Shown here piece by piece: positions 24,362-33,202 of a stretch of DNA of 64,000 nucleotides. Source of the stretch: Butyrivibrio sp. XPD2002 (GTDB lineage Bacteria; Bacillota; Clostridia; Lachnospirales; Lachnospiraceae); the NCBI RefSeq assembly GCF_000423945.1, contig NZ_KE384114.1, positions 1-64,000 on the forward strand, in the 5' to 3' direction. The position numbers and the translations under genes were made by a program. Below the pieces are notes generated by a model. It saw only the letters and a list, made by a program, of their open reading frames with translations, ran no database searches and was not told the DNA's origin. Position 1 is the stretch's first letter. Each line of letters starts with the position of its first letter.

Positions 24362-24780
24362 CGGAGAGCCACAAGACGGTTCAGAATATCAAGGAAAGAA
24401 AAGGTTTCGTCGTACATATCGCAGATGCAAAGCATGTCGTAGAGGCTGATTTCTTTGGAATTGCAAGTGGTAACAACATGAAGGACAAGTTTGAAAAGAG
24501 CGGACTTACTACAGTCAAGTCTGACCTTGTAGATGCTCCAATCATCAATGAGCTTCCTATCGCCATGGAGTGTGAGTTTATCGAATATCAGAGTGACGAG
24601 ACAGGAATGGGAGTTATCTGAAAAGTCGTAAAAACCTCTATTGAGGAAGCAAATATGTCTGGAGACAAGGTTAATATAGATTCTCTTGAAGCTATCGCCT
24701 TTGATCCTTACACACATGGTTATTATAAGGTGTCCGGAAGAGTCGGAGAGGCTTTTTCAGATGGAAAGAAGCTCTTTTGA
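24361..24780 (+). pseudogene. Flavin reductase, 5'-truncated with internal stop
   Basis: Without a start codon, the frame from 24361 reads the middle and end of an FMN-binding split-barrel protein (ERKGFVVHIADAKHVVEADF, LPIAMECEFIEYQSDETG, then a TGA at 24619-24621, then KVNIDSLEAIAFDPYTHGYY and GRVGEAFSDGKKLF). The N-terminal ~60 residues are lost, apparently replaced by the HTH gene upstream, with which it overlaps by one base. Confidence 0.8.
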
Positions 24781-24816
24781 TGGACAACAATTTACAATAA
24801 TGAAAAAGCTGAGGGC

Positions 24817-25149
24817 TCAACCTTCAGCTTTTTCTATTTCTTTAATATATTCAAAGCCGAAAAGTTCAATCTGATCCAAGACCTTCCTGAATTTTTCGCC
24901 CATTTCGCTAAGACTATATTCAACTCTGGGAGGAACTTCGGCATATACCTTTCTGGTTATCAGTTTGTCATTTTCCAATTGTCTTAACTGTCTGGTCAGC
25001 ATAGCTCTGGTGATGTCCGGAATATTCCTTTCAAGTTCGTTAAAACGTTGTGTTCCTGTACTAAGCTGAAAGAGTATAACTATGGCCCACTTACCTTGAA
25101 GGACTCTTTGAGTTGTGGCATAAGGACATTGACCGTAAATGCTTTTCAT
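24817..25149 (-). CDS. HxlR-family winged-helix regulator
   Basis: 110 residues from the start at 25149, which has AAGGAG eight bases upstream; a longer frame to 25185 lacks a site. The sequence CPYATTQRVLQGKWAIVILF followed by GTQRFNELERNIPDITRAML and LTRQLRQLENDKLI is the HxlR signature, with the N-terminal Cys typical of redox- or aldehyde-sensing members. It is divergent from the cupin gene at 25295, its likely target. Confidence 0.9.
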   Translation of the reverse strand: MKSIYGQCPYATTQRVLQGKWAIVILFQLSTGTQRFNELERNIPDITRAMLTRQLRQLENDKLITRKVYAEVPPRVEYSLSEMGEKFRKVLDQIELFGFEYIKEIEKAEG

Positions 25150-25294
25150 TAAAATTTTCTCCTTGTATTTCCGCAATAGTATCAAAAATGTGACTATGTA
25201 TTATAAATGTTCGTACTTGTTTGAAATTGCCTAAGGGATAAAATGATGATACAGCAAACAAAAACAAATATCAAATACATGGAGGAAAACAAAA

Positions 25295-25648
25295 ATGTCA
25301 AATTTCAAAAAAGTAAACGTAACAGAGGCTCCTAGAACAGAACTTCATGATGCTCTTGGTTTAACGGGAGCAGAGATAAGTATCAATCATCTTCCTGCAG
25401 GAGCAGGTGTTCCCTTTGTACACTCACATAAAAATAATGAGGAAATCTATCTTATTCTTTCCGGAAAGGGTAAGGCTGTAATTGATGGAGAGGATGTTGA
25501 AATCGCTAAAGGTGATGTGGTTAGAATTTCACCTGAAGGAAAGAGACAGTTTCTTGCTGCGGAAGATTCAGAGTTAAGCTATGCATGTATCCAGGTCAAG
25601 GCAGGTTCAATTGGTGGATTCACTGCAGAGGATGCAGTGATGTACTGA
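25295..25648 (+). CDS. Small cupin-domain protein
   Basis: 117 residues forming one cupin barrel. Motif 1 reads VPFVHSHKNNEEIYLILSG, with two His and a Glu available as metal ligands, and motif 2 reads KGDVVRISPEGKRQFLA, where the usual second His is not obvious. It starts after GGAGG. Divergent from HxlR, an arrangement common for small detoxification proteins. The ligand is unknown. Confidence 0.85.
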   Translation: MSNFKKVNVTEAPRTELHDALGLTGAEISINHLPAGAGVPFVHSHKNNEEIYLILSGKGKAVIDGEDVEIAKGDVVRISPEGKRQFLAAEDSELSYACIQVKAGSIGGFTAEDAVMY

Positions 25649-25654
25649 TCCTCA

Positions 25655-26041
25655 AAAGACACCAGCTTTTTCCATAACCATGGACGAGACTACGAACAGC
25701 CGACCGCCGTTCCAATGCTTACTGAAGCTTATAATCTTCCAGCAAAGAAAGTAATTCATATAGTAGGACCAATTGTTCAGTACAAACTTACTCCTGAATT
25801 GGAAAAGGATTTGGAGAACTGCTATAGAAACACTTTGGATATGTGTGCTGAAAATAGCTTGAAGAGCGTTGCTTTTTGCTGTATTTCAACAGGAGTATTT
25901 CATTTTCCTAACAAAAAAGCAGCTGAGATTGCCGTTGCGACTGTATCAGAATGGCTCAGTGATAATCTTGGTAAGGTAGAAAGGGTGATATTCAATGTTT
26001 TCAAAGATGAAGATAAGGCCATTTATGAAAAACTTATATGA
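25655..26041 (+). pseudogene. Macrodomain ADP-ribosyl hydrolase, 5'-truncated
   Basis: From about 25688 the frame reads the second half of the zinc-type macrodomain linked to SirTM sirtuins: PTAVPMLTEAYNLPAKKVIH, VGPIVQYKLTPELEKDLENC and AFCCISTGVFHFPNKKAAEI. The first ~100 residues, with the NAAN-type ADP-ribose loop, are missing, and the ATG at 25715 has no ribosome site. Relatives remove ADP-ribose added by the adjacent sirtuin. Here it is not expected to work. Confidence 0.8.
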
Positions 26042-26080
26042 TGATATGCCTAATGGTTATCAGGAAACTATAGAGAAAGG

Positions 26081-26113
26081 GCGCTGCATGTCCGGTGGAC
26101 ATGCGTTTAGCGC
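26081..26113. repeat. Nested palindrome between macrodomain and sirtuin genes
   Basis: GCATGTCC (26086-26093) and GGACATGC (26097-26104) pair perfectly over a 3-base loop; GCGCT (26081) and AGCGC (26109) form an outer stem across a 4-base bulge. The downstream GGACCGGAACGGAGTGG leads into the sirtuin start. It looks like a small structured repeat, but only this copy is in the window. Confidence 0.55.
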
Positions 26114-26134
26114 GGACCGGAACGGAGTGGAGAC

Positions 26135-27070
26135 ATGAATGCTGTGAGATACTTTACTAGAAGTATGTCCTATGGTAAGGGAAGCAAAGAAGAGCAAATA
26201 AAAAGGCTTTTGCATGAAATCAAGTAAGCAGAAGCAATTGTCATTGGAGCAGGAGCGGGACTATCAACATCTGCTGGCTTAACATATAGCGGCAAGCGTT
26301 TTGAAAAATACTTCTATGACTTTGCCAAAAGATTTGGAATAAGAGATATGTATTCAGGTGGTTTCTATCCGTTTCCGAGCGAAGAAATACGCTGGGCCTG
26401 GTGGGCAAGACATATTTATTTTAACAGATATATTGATGCTCCAAAGCCAGTGTATAGGGATATTCTTAAGATGGTTTCCGATAAGGACTATTTTGTGATT
26501 ACCACAAATGTAGATCACCAGTTTCAAAGAGCAGGGTTTGACAAGAAAAGACTGTTCTATACTCAGGGTGATTATGGTTTGTTTCAGAGCGTGAATCCTG
26601 CTATTCAGAAAACCTTTGATAATGAAGAGTGGGTAATGAAAGCTATGGAAGCACAAGGCTTTGTAAGAGATGATCAGGGAGTATTTCAGGTACCGATTGA
26701 TGGTAAGCTACTGATGGAAATTCCTTCTGAGCTGATTCCAAAGTGTCCTGATGACGGCTCTGATATGACTATGAATTTTAGAGCTGATGATTCTTTTGTC
26801 GAAGATGAAGGATGGCATAGGGCATCTGCGGCATATTCTGATTTTATTCGTAGACATGAGAATCTTCATGTTCTTTATCTTGAGCTGGGAGTAGGAGCTA
26901 ATACGCCCGTAATAATAAAGTATCCGTTCTGGCAGATGACGCTGGCAAATGGAAAAGCGGTATATGCCTGCTTAAATTATGGTGAATCATTCTGCCCAGA
27001 GGAAATTGCAGATAGAAGTATATGCATTGATGGTGATATAGGAGAAGTATTTGAAACGCAGATTTCTTAA
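26135..27070 (+). pseudogene. SirTM-type sirtuin, interrupted by one stop codon
   Basis: The frame from the ATG at 26135 is single and continuous except for TAA at 26225-26227. It encodes a ~311-residue class M sirtuin: VIGAGAGLSTSAG (NAD loop), YSGGFYPFPSEEI, TTNVDHQFQRAGFDK and FYTQGDYGLFQ, where Gln replaces the catalytic His of deacetylases. No zinc Cys pairs are present. SirTM enzymes ADP-ribosylate proteins and are partnered by a macrodomain hydrolase, as here. The nonsense codon precedes the NAD site; internal initiation cannot be excluded. Confidence 0.8.
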
Positions 27071-27089
27071 ATGTCTGCAAAATGTCCGC
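27069..27089. repeat. AAATGTC/AAAATGTCCGC repeat, copy 2
   Basis: 18 of 21 positions match 13206-13226. It begins within the sirtuin stop codon. The region to the AraC gene (27090-27197) holds no recognised gene. Confidence 0.45.
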
Positions 27090-27197
27090 TTGCTGTCTGT
27101 TTTCAGGCGTTTTTGAGTGTGTTATATTTACAATGGACAAAGAAATGAGGAAAAAGACTTTGGCGTTACACTGCCGGAGAAGTTCCTGTAAGGCCTT

Positions 27198-28253
27198 TTA
27201 CCTGTTCCTACTGGATGCAGACTCCTTTCGATAAGCGGAAGGAGTCATTTTTGTGTGCTTTTTAAACTGGCGGATATAGTGCTCCGTGGTGTCATATCCA
27301 ACAGCTTCAGCTATGGTGGCAACACTCATGGTAGAGTTGGCAAGAAGATCCTGACTCCGCTCTATTCGCACGGTCCTGAGGATCTCGGTGTAGGTCATTC
27401 CCGTAAGCTCTTTTATCAGTCTTGAGGTGTACTCGTTGGAATAATGGAATTTCTCGGAGAGGTCCGAGAGAGTTACCTCCTTGTAATTCTCCTGAATATA
27501 CTGGATAAGGGCATATCGCTGTACATCTATACGGCTGTCAAACAGCGGCATCTGAACAGATTCCGAGTAGTTTCTTATTATCAGATAAAAATCAAGAAGC
27601 AGGGTATTTGTGATGGCCTGGTAGTGGTATTCCTGCCTGTTGAGGGATTCTGTCAGCATCCAGATAAAGGAAGTAGCTATACCATCATCGGAGCCTGTAT
27701 GGAACATGATGTAGTCGTTGGCCTTCTTGGCATATATATTGTTCAGGAAAAAAGAGCTGAGTATATTCGGGGTGTTCAGGAAGGAATAGAACATGGAATG
27801 TAAAGTATCCCTTCTAAGCATTATGTTTATGACTATGGTGTCGTCAAACACGCTGATGGAATGTTTGATCCCGGGAGGAATAACGCAAAAATCTCCCGTA
27901 CGCATCTCTATGGTTCTTCCGGAGATGGTCTGGGAGCACTTGCCGTCATAGACGTAGCTCAGCTCAAAAAAGGTATGACTGTGCTCAATGGCCGGTGAAT
28001 ACCTCTCATGCTTTTGTACCACTATACTGTCATTATTTGACAGATCGAAAAAGAAGGAATCTTCGAATACCTCTGGTATTGTCTCGGGCTTTTCCAGAAC
28101 CAGAAGGTGTCTGTCTAGAACAAACTTCATATCAAGACCATTAAGAAAAGCCTTCAGGCTGTCTTTGTCCATCCTGGCAAAATAGTAGTCTCTGTAAAAT
28201 TTCTCAACTTCGGTAATGTCGTATATGTGCTGCTTTACCGCTGTATGATCCAT
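27198..28253 (-). CDS. AraC-family regulator with cupin sensor domain
   Basis: 351 residues. A cupin sensor at about 80-170 (ERYSPAIEHSHTFFELSYVY and MRTGDFCVIPPGIKHSI) precedes two HTH motifs: LSDLSEKFHYSNEYTSRLIK and VATIAEAVGYDTTEHYIRQF. It is divergent from the sugar ABC importer operon, which it very probably activates when the imported sugar is present. Length is typical. Confidence 0.92.
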   Translation of the reverse strand: MDHTAVKQHIYDITEVEKFYRDYYFARMDKDSLKAFLNGLDMKFVLDRHLLVLEKPETIPEVFEDSFFFDLSNNDSIVVQKHERYSPAIEHSHTFFELSYVYDGKCSQTISGRTIEMRTGDFCVIPPGIKHSISVFDDTIVINIMLRRDTLHSMFYSFLNTPNILSSFFLNNIYAKKANDYIMFHTGSDDGIATSFIWMLTESLNRQEYHYQAITNTLLLDFYLIIRNYSESVQMPLFDSRIDVQRYALIQYIQENYKEVTLSDLSEKFHYSNEYTSRLIKELTGMTYTEILRTVRIERSQDLLANSTMSVATIAEAVGYDTTEHYIRQFKKHTKMTPSAYRKESASSRNR

Positions 28254-28406
28254 ATCCTTAAGTCCCTTATATATCTGAAATGAACGTCTGATTAAAACAG
28301 CTAAATAATACCCCTAATGAAGGAAAATGTCAAAAAAGTTCATATTAGTATCAGAAAAAGTATATTTACATCATAATAAGTCAATAAAATTGAGCGATTA
28401 TGTGAA

Positions 28407-28435
28407 TTATGTAAAAGCCATTTACTCAATATAAT
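28407..28435 (+). promoter_or_regulatory. Activator-dependent-looking promoter of the sugar ABC operon
   Basis: TATAAT at 28430-28435 is a perfect -10, but the position 17 bp upstream has only TTATGT. The 228-bp divergent region (28254-28481) is A/T-rich and holds no gene. A weak -35 fits activation by the AraC protein. Confidence 0.45.
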
Positions 28436-28481
28436 GAATCCATAAACAAGCAATGTCTCAGACAGAAAGGATTCATTGGTT

Positions 28482-29981
28482 ATGAATACTCCGATTCTGG
28501 AAATGAAAAACATAACAAAAAAATTCGGAAGTGTGACTGCTCTAAACGGAGTAAACCTTGAGGTTTACCCTGGAGAGATAAGAGGTCTCATAGGTGAGAA
28601 CGGTTCGGGCAAATCCACCATATCATCCATCGCGGCGGGAATGCAGAAGGCAACCTCGGGACAGATGTTGTATGAAGGAAAGGCCTGGGAGCCCGAGAGC
28701 ATGATCGATGCTCTGAACAAAGGTATAGGAATGGTGGTCCAGGAGAGCGGAACTATAACGGGGATCACCGTTGCGGAAAATATTTTTCTGGCAGAGATGA
28801 AGAAGTTTAAGAAGGACCTTCTTGTGGATAGAAAAAGACTCTTTGAGGAAGCGGACAGAGCCCTTTCCAATATAGGAATAACCTCCATTTCCGGAAGGGA
28901 TATGATGGATAGCCTTTCCTTCCAGGAGAGGAAGCTGGTGGAAATCGCAAAGGTCATACTTAAAAAGCCCAGGATCCTGGTGATAGATGAAACCAGCACG
29001 GCACTATCTCATGACGGAAGACAGATCATGTACGGCATCATGAAAAAGATGAAGGAAGAGGGCGGATCATTAATTTTTATCTCCCATGATCTGGAGGAAA
29101 TAATGGAGGTCTGCGACACTCTGACAGTCCTTAGAGACGGTAATCTTATAAGGACCTTCGCTAAAGAGGAATTTGATGAAGATCTTATAAGGACCAGCAT
29201 GATAGGAAGAGAGATAGATGGTGATTACTACAGACCGGACTTTAACTGCAGCTTCCTTGATGAAGAAGCCATTGTGGTAAAGAATCTGTGTTTTAATGAC
29301 AAGCTTAAGGATGTGTCTCTGACACTTCACCGGGGAGAGATCCTGGGAATTGGAGGACTTGCGGACTGCGGGATGCATGAGCTTGGAGAGGCTATATTCG
29401 GAGCGCTTAACCCCGAGAGCGGAGCTGTCATATCCCCAAGAGGAAGGCAGATAAAGTCTCCCCACAACGCAATGACTGACAAGATAGGCTATGTATCCAA
29501 GGACAGAGACAGAAAATCCCTTTGTCTTGAGGCCAGCATCAAGGACAATATCGCAGTTGCGGGAATGAACATATTCAAATCCGGGGCGGGACTAATAACC
29601 AGGTCCGCGGAAAGGAAATATGTAGACGAGCAGATAGAGGTCCTGAGGATCAAATGCTCGGGGAGAGATCAGGTAGTAGCACAGCTCTCCGGCGGCAACA
29701 AGCAAAAGGTAGTCTTTGGAAAATGGATAGGTTGCGGCAGTGAGATCCTGATACTGGATTGTCCCACAAGAGGTGTGGACATCGGTGTCAAACAGGCAAT
29801 GTATCAGCTTATGTCAAAGCTTAAGAGCGAAGGAAAAGCCATTCTCATGATAAGCGAAGAACTTCCTGAACTCATTGGGATGAGCGACAGGGTCCTTATT
29901 ATGAAGAACGGTGAAATAACAGGAGAATTTAAGCGAAGTAAAGATCTGTCCGAGAGCGACATCATAGGATGCATGATCTAG
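28482..29981 (+). CDS. Sugar ABC transporter ATP-binding protein (RbsA/MglA type)
   Basis: 499 residues with two fused nucleotide-binding domains. The first has Walker A GENGSGKSTISS, a signature LSFQERK instead of LSGGQ, and Walker B ILVIDETSTALS. The second has a degenerate Walker A, an intact signature LSGGNKQKV and Walker B ILILDCPTRGVDIG. This asymmetry is normal for the family. I start at ATG 28482 after AGAAAGGA; a TTG at 28476 is less well spaced. It powers the two permeases downstream. Confidence 0.95.
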   Translation: MNTPILEMKNITKKFGSVTALNGVNLEVYPGEIRGLIGENGSGKSTISSIAAGMQKATSGQMLYEGKAWEPESMIDALNKGIGMVVQESGTITGITVAENIFLAEMKKFKKDLLVDRKRLFEEADRALSNIGITSISGRDMMDSLSFQERKLVEIAKVILKKPRILVIDETSTALSHDGRQIMYGIMKKMKEEGGSLIFISHDLEEIMEVCDTLTVLRDGNLIRTFAKEEFDEDLIRTSMIGREIDGDYYRPDFNCSFLDEEAIVVKNLCFNDKLKDVSLTLHRGEILGIGGLADCGMHELGEAIFGALNPESGAVISPRGRQIKSPHNAMTDKIGYVSKDRDRKSLCLEASIKDNIAVAGMNIFKSGAGLITRSAERKYVDEQIEVLRIKCSGRDQVVAQLSGGNKQKVVFGKWIGCGSEILILDCPTRGVDIGVKQAMYQLMSKLKSEGKAILMISEELPELIGMSDRVLIMKNGEITGEFKRSKDLSESDIIGCMI

Positions 29982-29993
29982 GAGGCAAAAGAA

Positions 29994-30971
29994 ATGAATA
30001 TAAAGAAAAATATAAACAGGCAGAATATCATAGCTCTTTTGCCCCTGGCGGCGCTGGCGGTGCTCTTTTTGGTCTTCTGCACCGTGGTGAATGCAAAGGG
30101 TTACAGACTTGATATGTATCTGAAGATTGTGTTCAATGAGGCGCTGGTTCTGGCGATCGTAGCGACGGGAGCAACTTTCATCTATACCCTTGGAACCTTT
30201 GATATCAGTCTTGGCGCTTCCACGCTGTTTTCGGCAACTCTCGGAGTAATGGTCTACAACAAAACAGAGAATATAGCGCTGATGATGGCGGTGATACTCC
30301 TTACGGGAATTGTGTGTTCGCTGCTTAATTCTGTACTGGCCTCAATCTTCCACATACCGGCCTTTGTAACCACGGTCGCGATGATGTCAGTACTGTCAGC
30401 AGTATCAGCTCAGATAATTACGGTGAACGGAGGAGCGCTGGGCGGGATAAACATTCCCAGCAGCGTAGTAAAGCCCTTTGACAATATGCCCTTCAAGATA
30501 GCGGTTCTTTTGCTGTTCTTTGCAGTCTCAGTCTTTGTATTCGAGTTCACAAAGGCAGGAAGAAGGATGAAGTTTGTGGGAGGGAATCCTCTCTGCGCCT
30601 ATCTTACAGGCATCAAAGCCGACAAGTATACGATACTGGCTTTTGTGATGGCAGGTATCGGTATAGGGCTCGGAGCATTCCTTACTCTTGTATATACCCC
30701 TTCGGTCACTACGACAACGGCTTCAAGTATAGGAATGAATATCTTTATAGCCATAGTATTTGGTGGAATGCCCATATCTGGAGGCGCAAGATCCAGGATA
30801 TACGCCGCACTGGTTGGAGGCTTCTCATATATGCTGCTTAACGACATTTTGGAGATTGTGATAGATTCCAGTGCAGCATACGGAATAACACAGGTGATCA
30901 GCGCAGTTTTCTTCCTGATAGTGGTCTATATCACAGGAATGAATTACAAAACCGCACTATTGCCAAGATAA
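29994..30971 (+). CDS. Sugar ABC transporter permease 1
   Basis: 325 residues with about eight to ten transmembrane helices in the BPD_transp_2 (RbsC-like) pattern. The loop AGRRMKFVGGNPLCAYLTGI is the conserved coupling segment in which most RbsC proteins read Gly-x-Asn-x-x-Ala. It begins 12 bp after the ATPase gene following GGAGG. It forms a heterodimeric channel with the permease at 32219. Confidence 0.92.
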   Translation: MNIKKNINRQNIIALLPLAALAVLFLVFCTVVNAKGYRLDMYLKIVFNEALVLAIVATGATFIYTLGTFDISLGASTLFSATLGVMVYNKTENIALMMAVILLTGIVCSLLNSVLASIFHIPAFVTTVAMMSVLSAVSAQIITVNGGALGGINIPSSVVKPFDNMPFKIAVLLLFFAVSVFVFEFTKAGRRMKFVGGNPLCAYLTGIKADKYTILAFVMAGIGIGLGAFLTLVYTPSVTTTTASSIGMNIFIAIVFGGMPISGGARSRIYAALVGGFSYMLLNDILEIVIDSSAAYGITQVISAVFFLIVVYITGMNYKTALLPR

Positions 30972-30999
30972 AGAACTTTAGAAAAACGGAGGAAAAATT

Positions 31000-32202
31000 A
31001 TGAACAGGAAAGTAACAAAGGTACTCGGAATTGCCATGGCAGCAGCCATGACCGTAATGACAGGATGTGGCAGCAGCGCACCTGCTGCGGTTTCAGACAC
31101 AACAGATAACAGCGCTGATAATGCGGTTGCAAGTGAAGCTTCCGCAGATCAGGGTGAAACTCGTAAGATTGGTGTACTTGTTGCAGACGTCAGCGGCGAG
31201 GAAGCACTTGGATTTAGAAACTACTACGAGAAATATATTCAGAACAACTATAACGTAACCTTTGATTATACAGATGCTCTTGCCAGCGCTGAGGATGAGA
31301 AGGCAGCCATCGAGAAGTTTGCATCAAAGGGATATGACGCTGTTATCTCACTTTCAAGCAGTGACAGAGCTCAGCAGATTGAGACCTGCGAAGAGTATGG
31401 TATCTATTATGCAGTTGCATCCGGCGTACTTGATGAGAGTCAGTATGAGACCTACAAGACCTATGAGCATTTTGTAGGCCAGGTTGGACCTTCAAACGAG
31501 ACAGAGTTTGAAGCCGGCAAGGAGATGGGTAAGTATTTTAAGGATAAGGGCGTAAAGAGCGTTGCCATCTACGGAGCGTTTATCCCCAATCCTATGCACG
31601 TATACCGCGCAGCAGGTGTGATCGCCGGACTTGGTGATACCTACGGCGGAACAGATGATATGAACGGTATGATCGGACAGATATTCCAGGATCAGGGTGT
31701 TGACCTTACAAAGATTTCTGGAGATGTTGAGGTGGTAGCTTACCTTCAGGGATATGGCGACACAACCACCGACGAGCTCAATGCAGCGATCCAGAAAGCA
31801 CCTGAGGCATTTATCTCAGTGGGAATGGCAACAACCTTCTTTGCCCAGACACTTAGTCAGGAGAACATTCCTTTTTCAGATATCGACTCCTTTACAGCCA
31901 TGAACAGCGAATCAATGAAGAATGGCTCTCTTGAGTATCTTGCTGGCAAATATTCATCTTCCATCGGACCTGTATTCGCACTTGTAATGGATGCGATTGA
32001 CGGAAATGTTATTAGAGATCCCGAGGGAAATGCTGTCTCCTTTACACAGGGCTATCTTGTGGCAACAGACGCAGAATCCTTTGACAAGTACTATGTAAAC
32101 GACAACGGAGATACACCTATTATTGACAAGGCAAGTCTTGATGGCATTATCGGTCAGGACGTTACCTATGATGATGTAAAGGCACTTATCGAGAGTAAGT
32201 GA
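31000..32202 (+). CDS. Periplasmic-type sugar-binding lipoprotein
   Basis: 400 residues. The lipoprotein signal ends in MTGC (Cys at about 25) and is followed by an Asn/Ala/Asp-rich linker. The mature protein has the two-lobe type I fold: IGVLVADVSGEEALGFRNYY at the first strand, AIEKFASKGYDAVISLSSSD and the late GYLVATDAESFDKYY. It captures the substrate for the permeases on either side. It is tethered to the membrane outer face, as in Gram-positives. Confidence 0.92.
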   Translation: MNRKVTKVLGIAMAAAMTVMTGCGSSAPAAVSDTTDNSADNAVASEASADQGETRKIGVLVADVSGEEALGFRNYYEKYIQNNYNVTFDYTDALASAEDEKAAIEKFASKGYDAVISLSSSDRAQQIETCEEYGIYYAVASGVLDESQYETYKTYEHFVGQVGPSNETEFEAGKEMGKYFKDKGVKSVAIYGAFIPNPMHVYRAAGVIAGLGDTYGGTDDMNGMIGQIFQDQGVDLTKISGDVEVVAYLQGYGDTTTDELNAAIQKAPEAFISVGMATTFFAQTLSQENIPFSDIDSFTAMNSESMKNGSLEYLAGKYSSSIGPVFALVMDAIDGNVIRDPEGNAVSFTQGYLVATDAESFDKYYVNDNGDTPIIDKASLDGIIGQDVTYDDVKALIESK

Positions 32203-32218
32203 TGAATGGAGGCAGTTC

Positions 32219-33202
32219 ATGAGCACCCTTAAGAAAATTTTAAAGACATTGGCAATCCCTGCTGCTGTGGCAGTGGTATTGGAAGGAATATGCCTTGCAA
32301 ACGGGCAGACTATCATATCGGGAGCAAAGAGCTTTGATAACTTTGTGGTGTATACCGCCATCGTTATGATCACCACCATGGCGCTCTCCATAAACTTAAA
32401 CAGCGGAAGATTTGATTTTTCCCTGGGAGCAATGGCAGGACTCTCATCTGTGATAGGTGCAAAGATTACCTACAGTTTTCTCAAAGGGGGCTCCGGTTCT
32501 GCACTTCTTATGATGGTGATAACGGTTCTTGTGGGAGCACTGCTGGGACTTATATCGGGAGTCGTGTACTGCGCTTTGAGGCTTCCGCCCATCATCGTCT
32601 CTCTTGGTGTGACCCTGATATATGAGGGAATAATGTATACCATAACAGGCGGAAAATACCTTATGAGTGAGGTTCAGAACAAATCCATGTCAGGATTTAT
32701 GGGGACCTGGGTCTACGCAGCTGTTATCATTGCGTCGGTTCTTATCTTTATAATCATTGTCTTTGAGCGGACCTCCTTCGGCTATGATTACAACGCCCTT
32801 AAGTCAGGACAGAAGGTAGCTGTAGCCACCGGCATCAATGAGGCTAAAAACGCCCTTATCTGCTACACGATCTGCGGCGGACTCATGGGACTTGTGGGTA
32901 TGCTGAATGCCGCAAGAAATACCACTATAAACGGAGGTCAACTGAATTTCGGAAGTATAGCCATAATGTTCACGGCCTTCCTTCCAATGTTCATTGCAGG
33001 CTATATCGGAAGATTCGGAAATGAGAAGGTGGGCTTTTTACTTTCTGCCCTGTGTATGTCCCTTCTGAATTCCACCTTTGCGGTTTTCTCAAACCAGATA
33101 AATGCCACGACTCAGTCGATCATAAACGCAGTACTGCTGGTGATCTTTTTAATCTATTTAAACAATAATCATTTGATCAAGAGAATATTTGCACATGTAT
33201 AA
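32219..33202 (+). CDS. Sugar ABC transporter permease 2
   Basis: 327 residues, about nine hydrophobic helices, same family as the permease at 29994. The conserved cytoplasmic coupling region reads YNALKSGQKVAVATGINEAK. RBS GGAGG. Its stop codon overlaps the start of the glycosidase gene, so uptake and hydrolysis are translated together. Having two different permeases is common in this transporter class. Confidence 0.92.
   Translation: MSTLKKILKTLAIPAAVAVVLEGICLANGQTIISGAKSFDNFVVYTAIVMITTMALSINLNSGRFDFSLGAMAGLSSVIGAKITYSFLKGGSGSALLMMVITVLVGALLGLISGVVYCALRLPPIIVSLGVTLIYEGIMYTITGGKYLMSEVQNKSMSGFMGTWVYAAVIIASVLIFIIIVFERTSFGYDYNALKSGQKVAVATGINEAKNALICYTICGGLMGLVGMLNAARNTTINGGQLNFGSIAIMFTAFLPMFIAGYIGRFGNEKVGFLLSALCMSLLNSTFAVFSNQINATTQSIINAVLLVIFLIYLNNNHLIKRIFAHV

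Noticed and set aside
26135-27070. Classical deacetylase CobB
   Set aside because: The catalytic His is replaced by Gln and zinc Cys pairs are absent, which fits SirTM instead.
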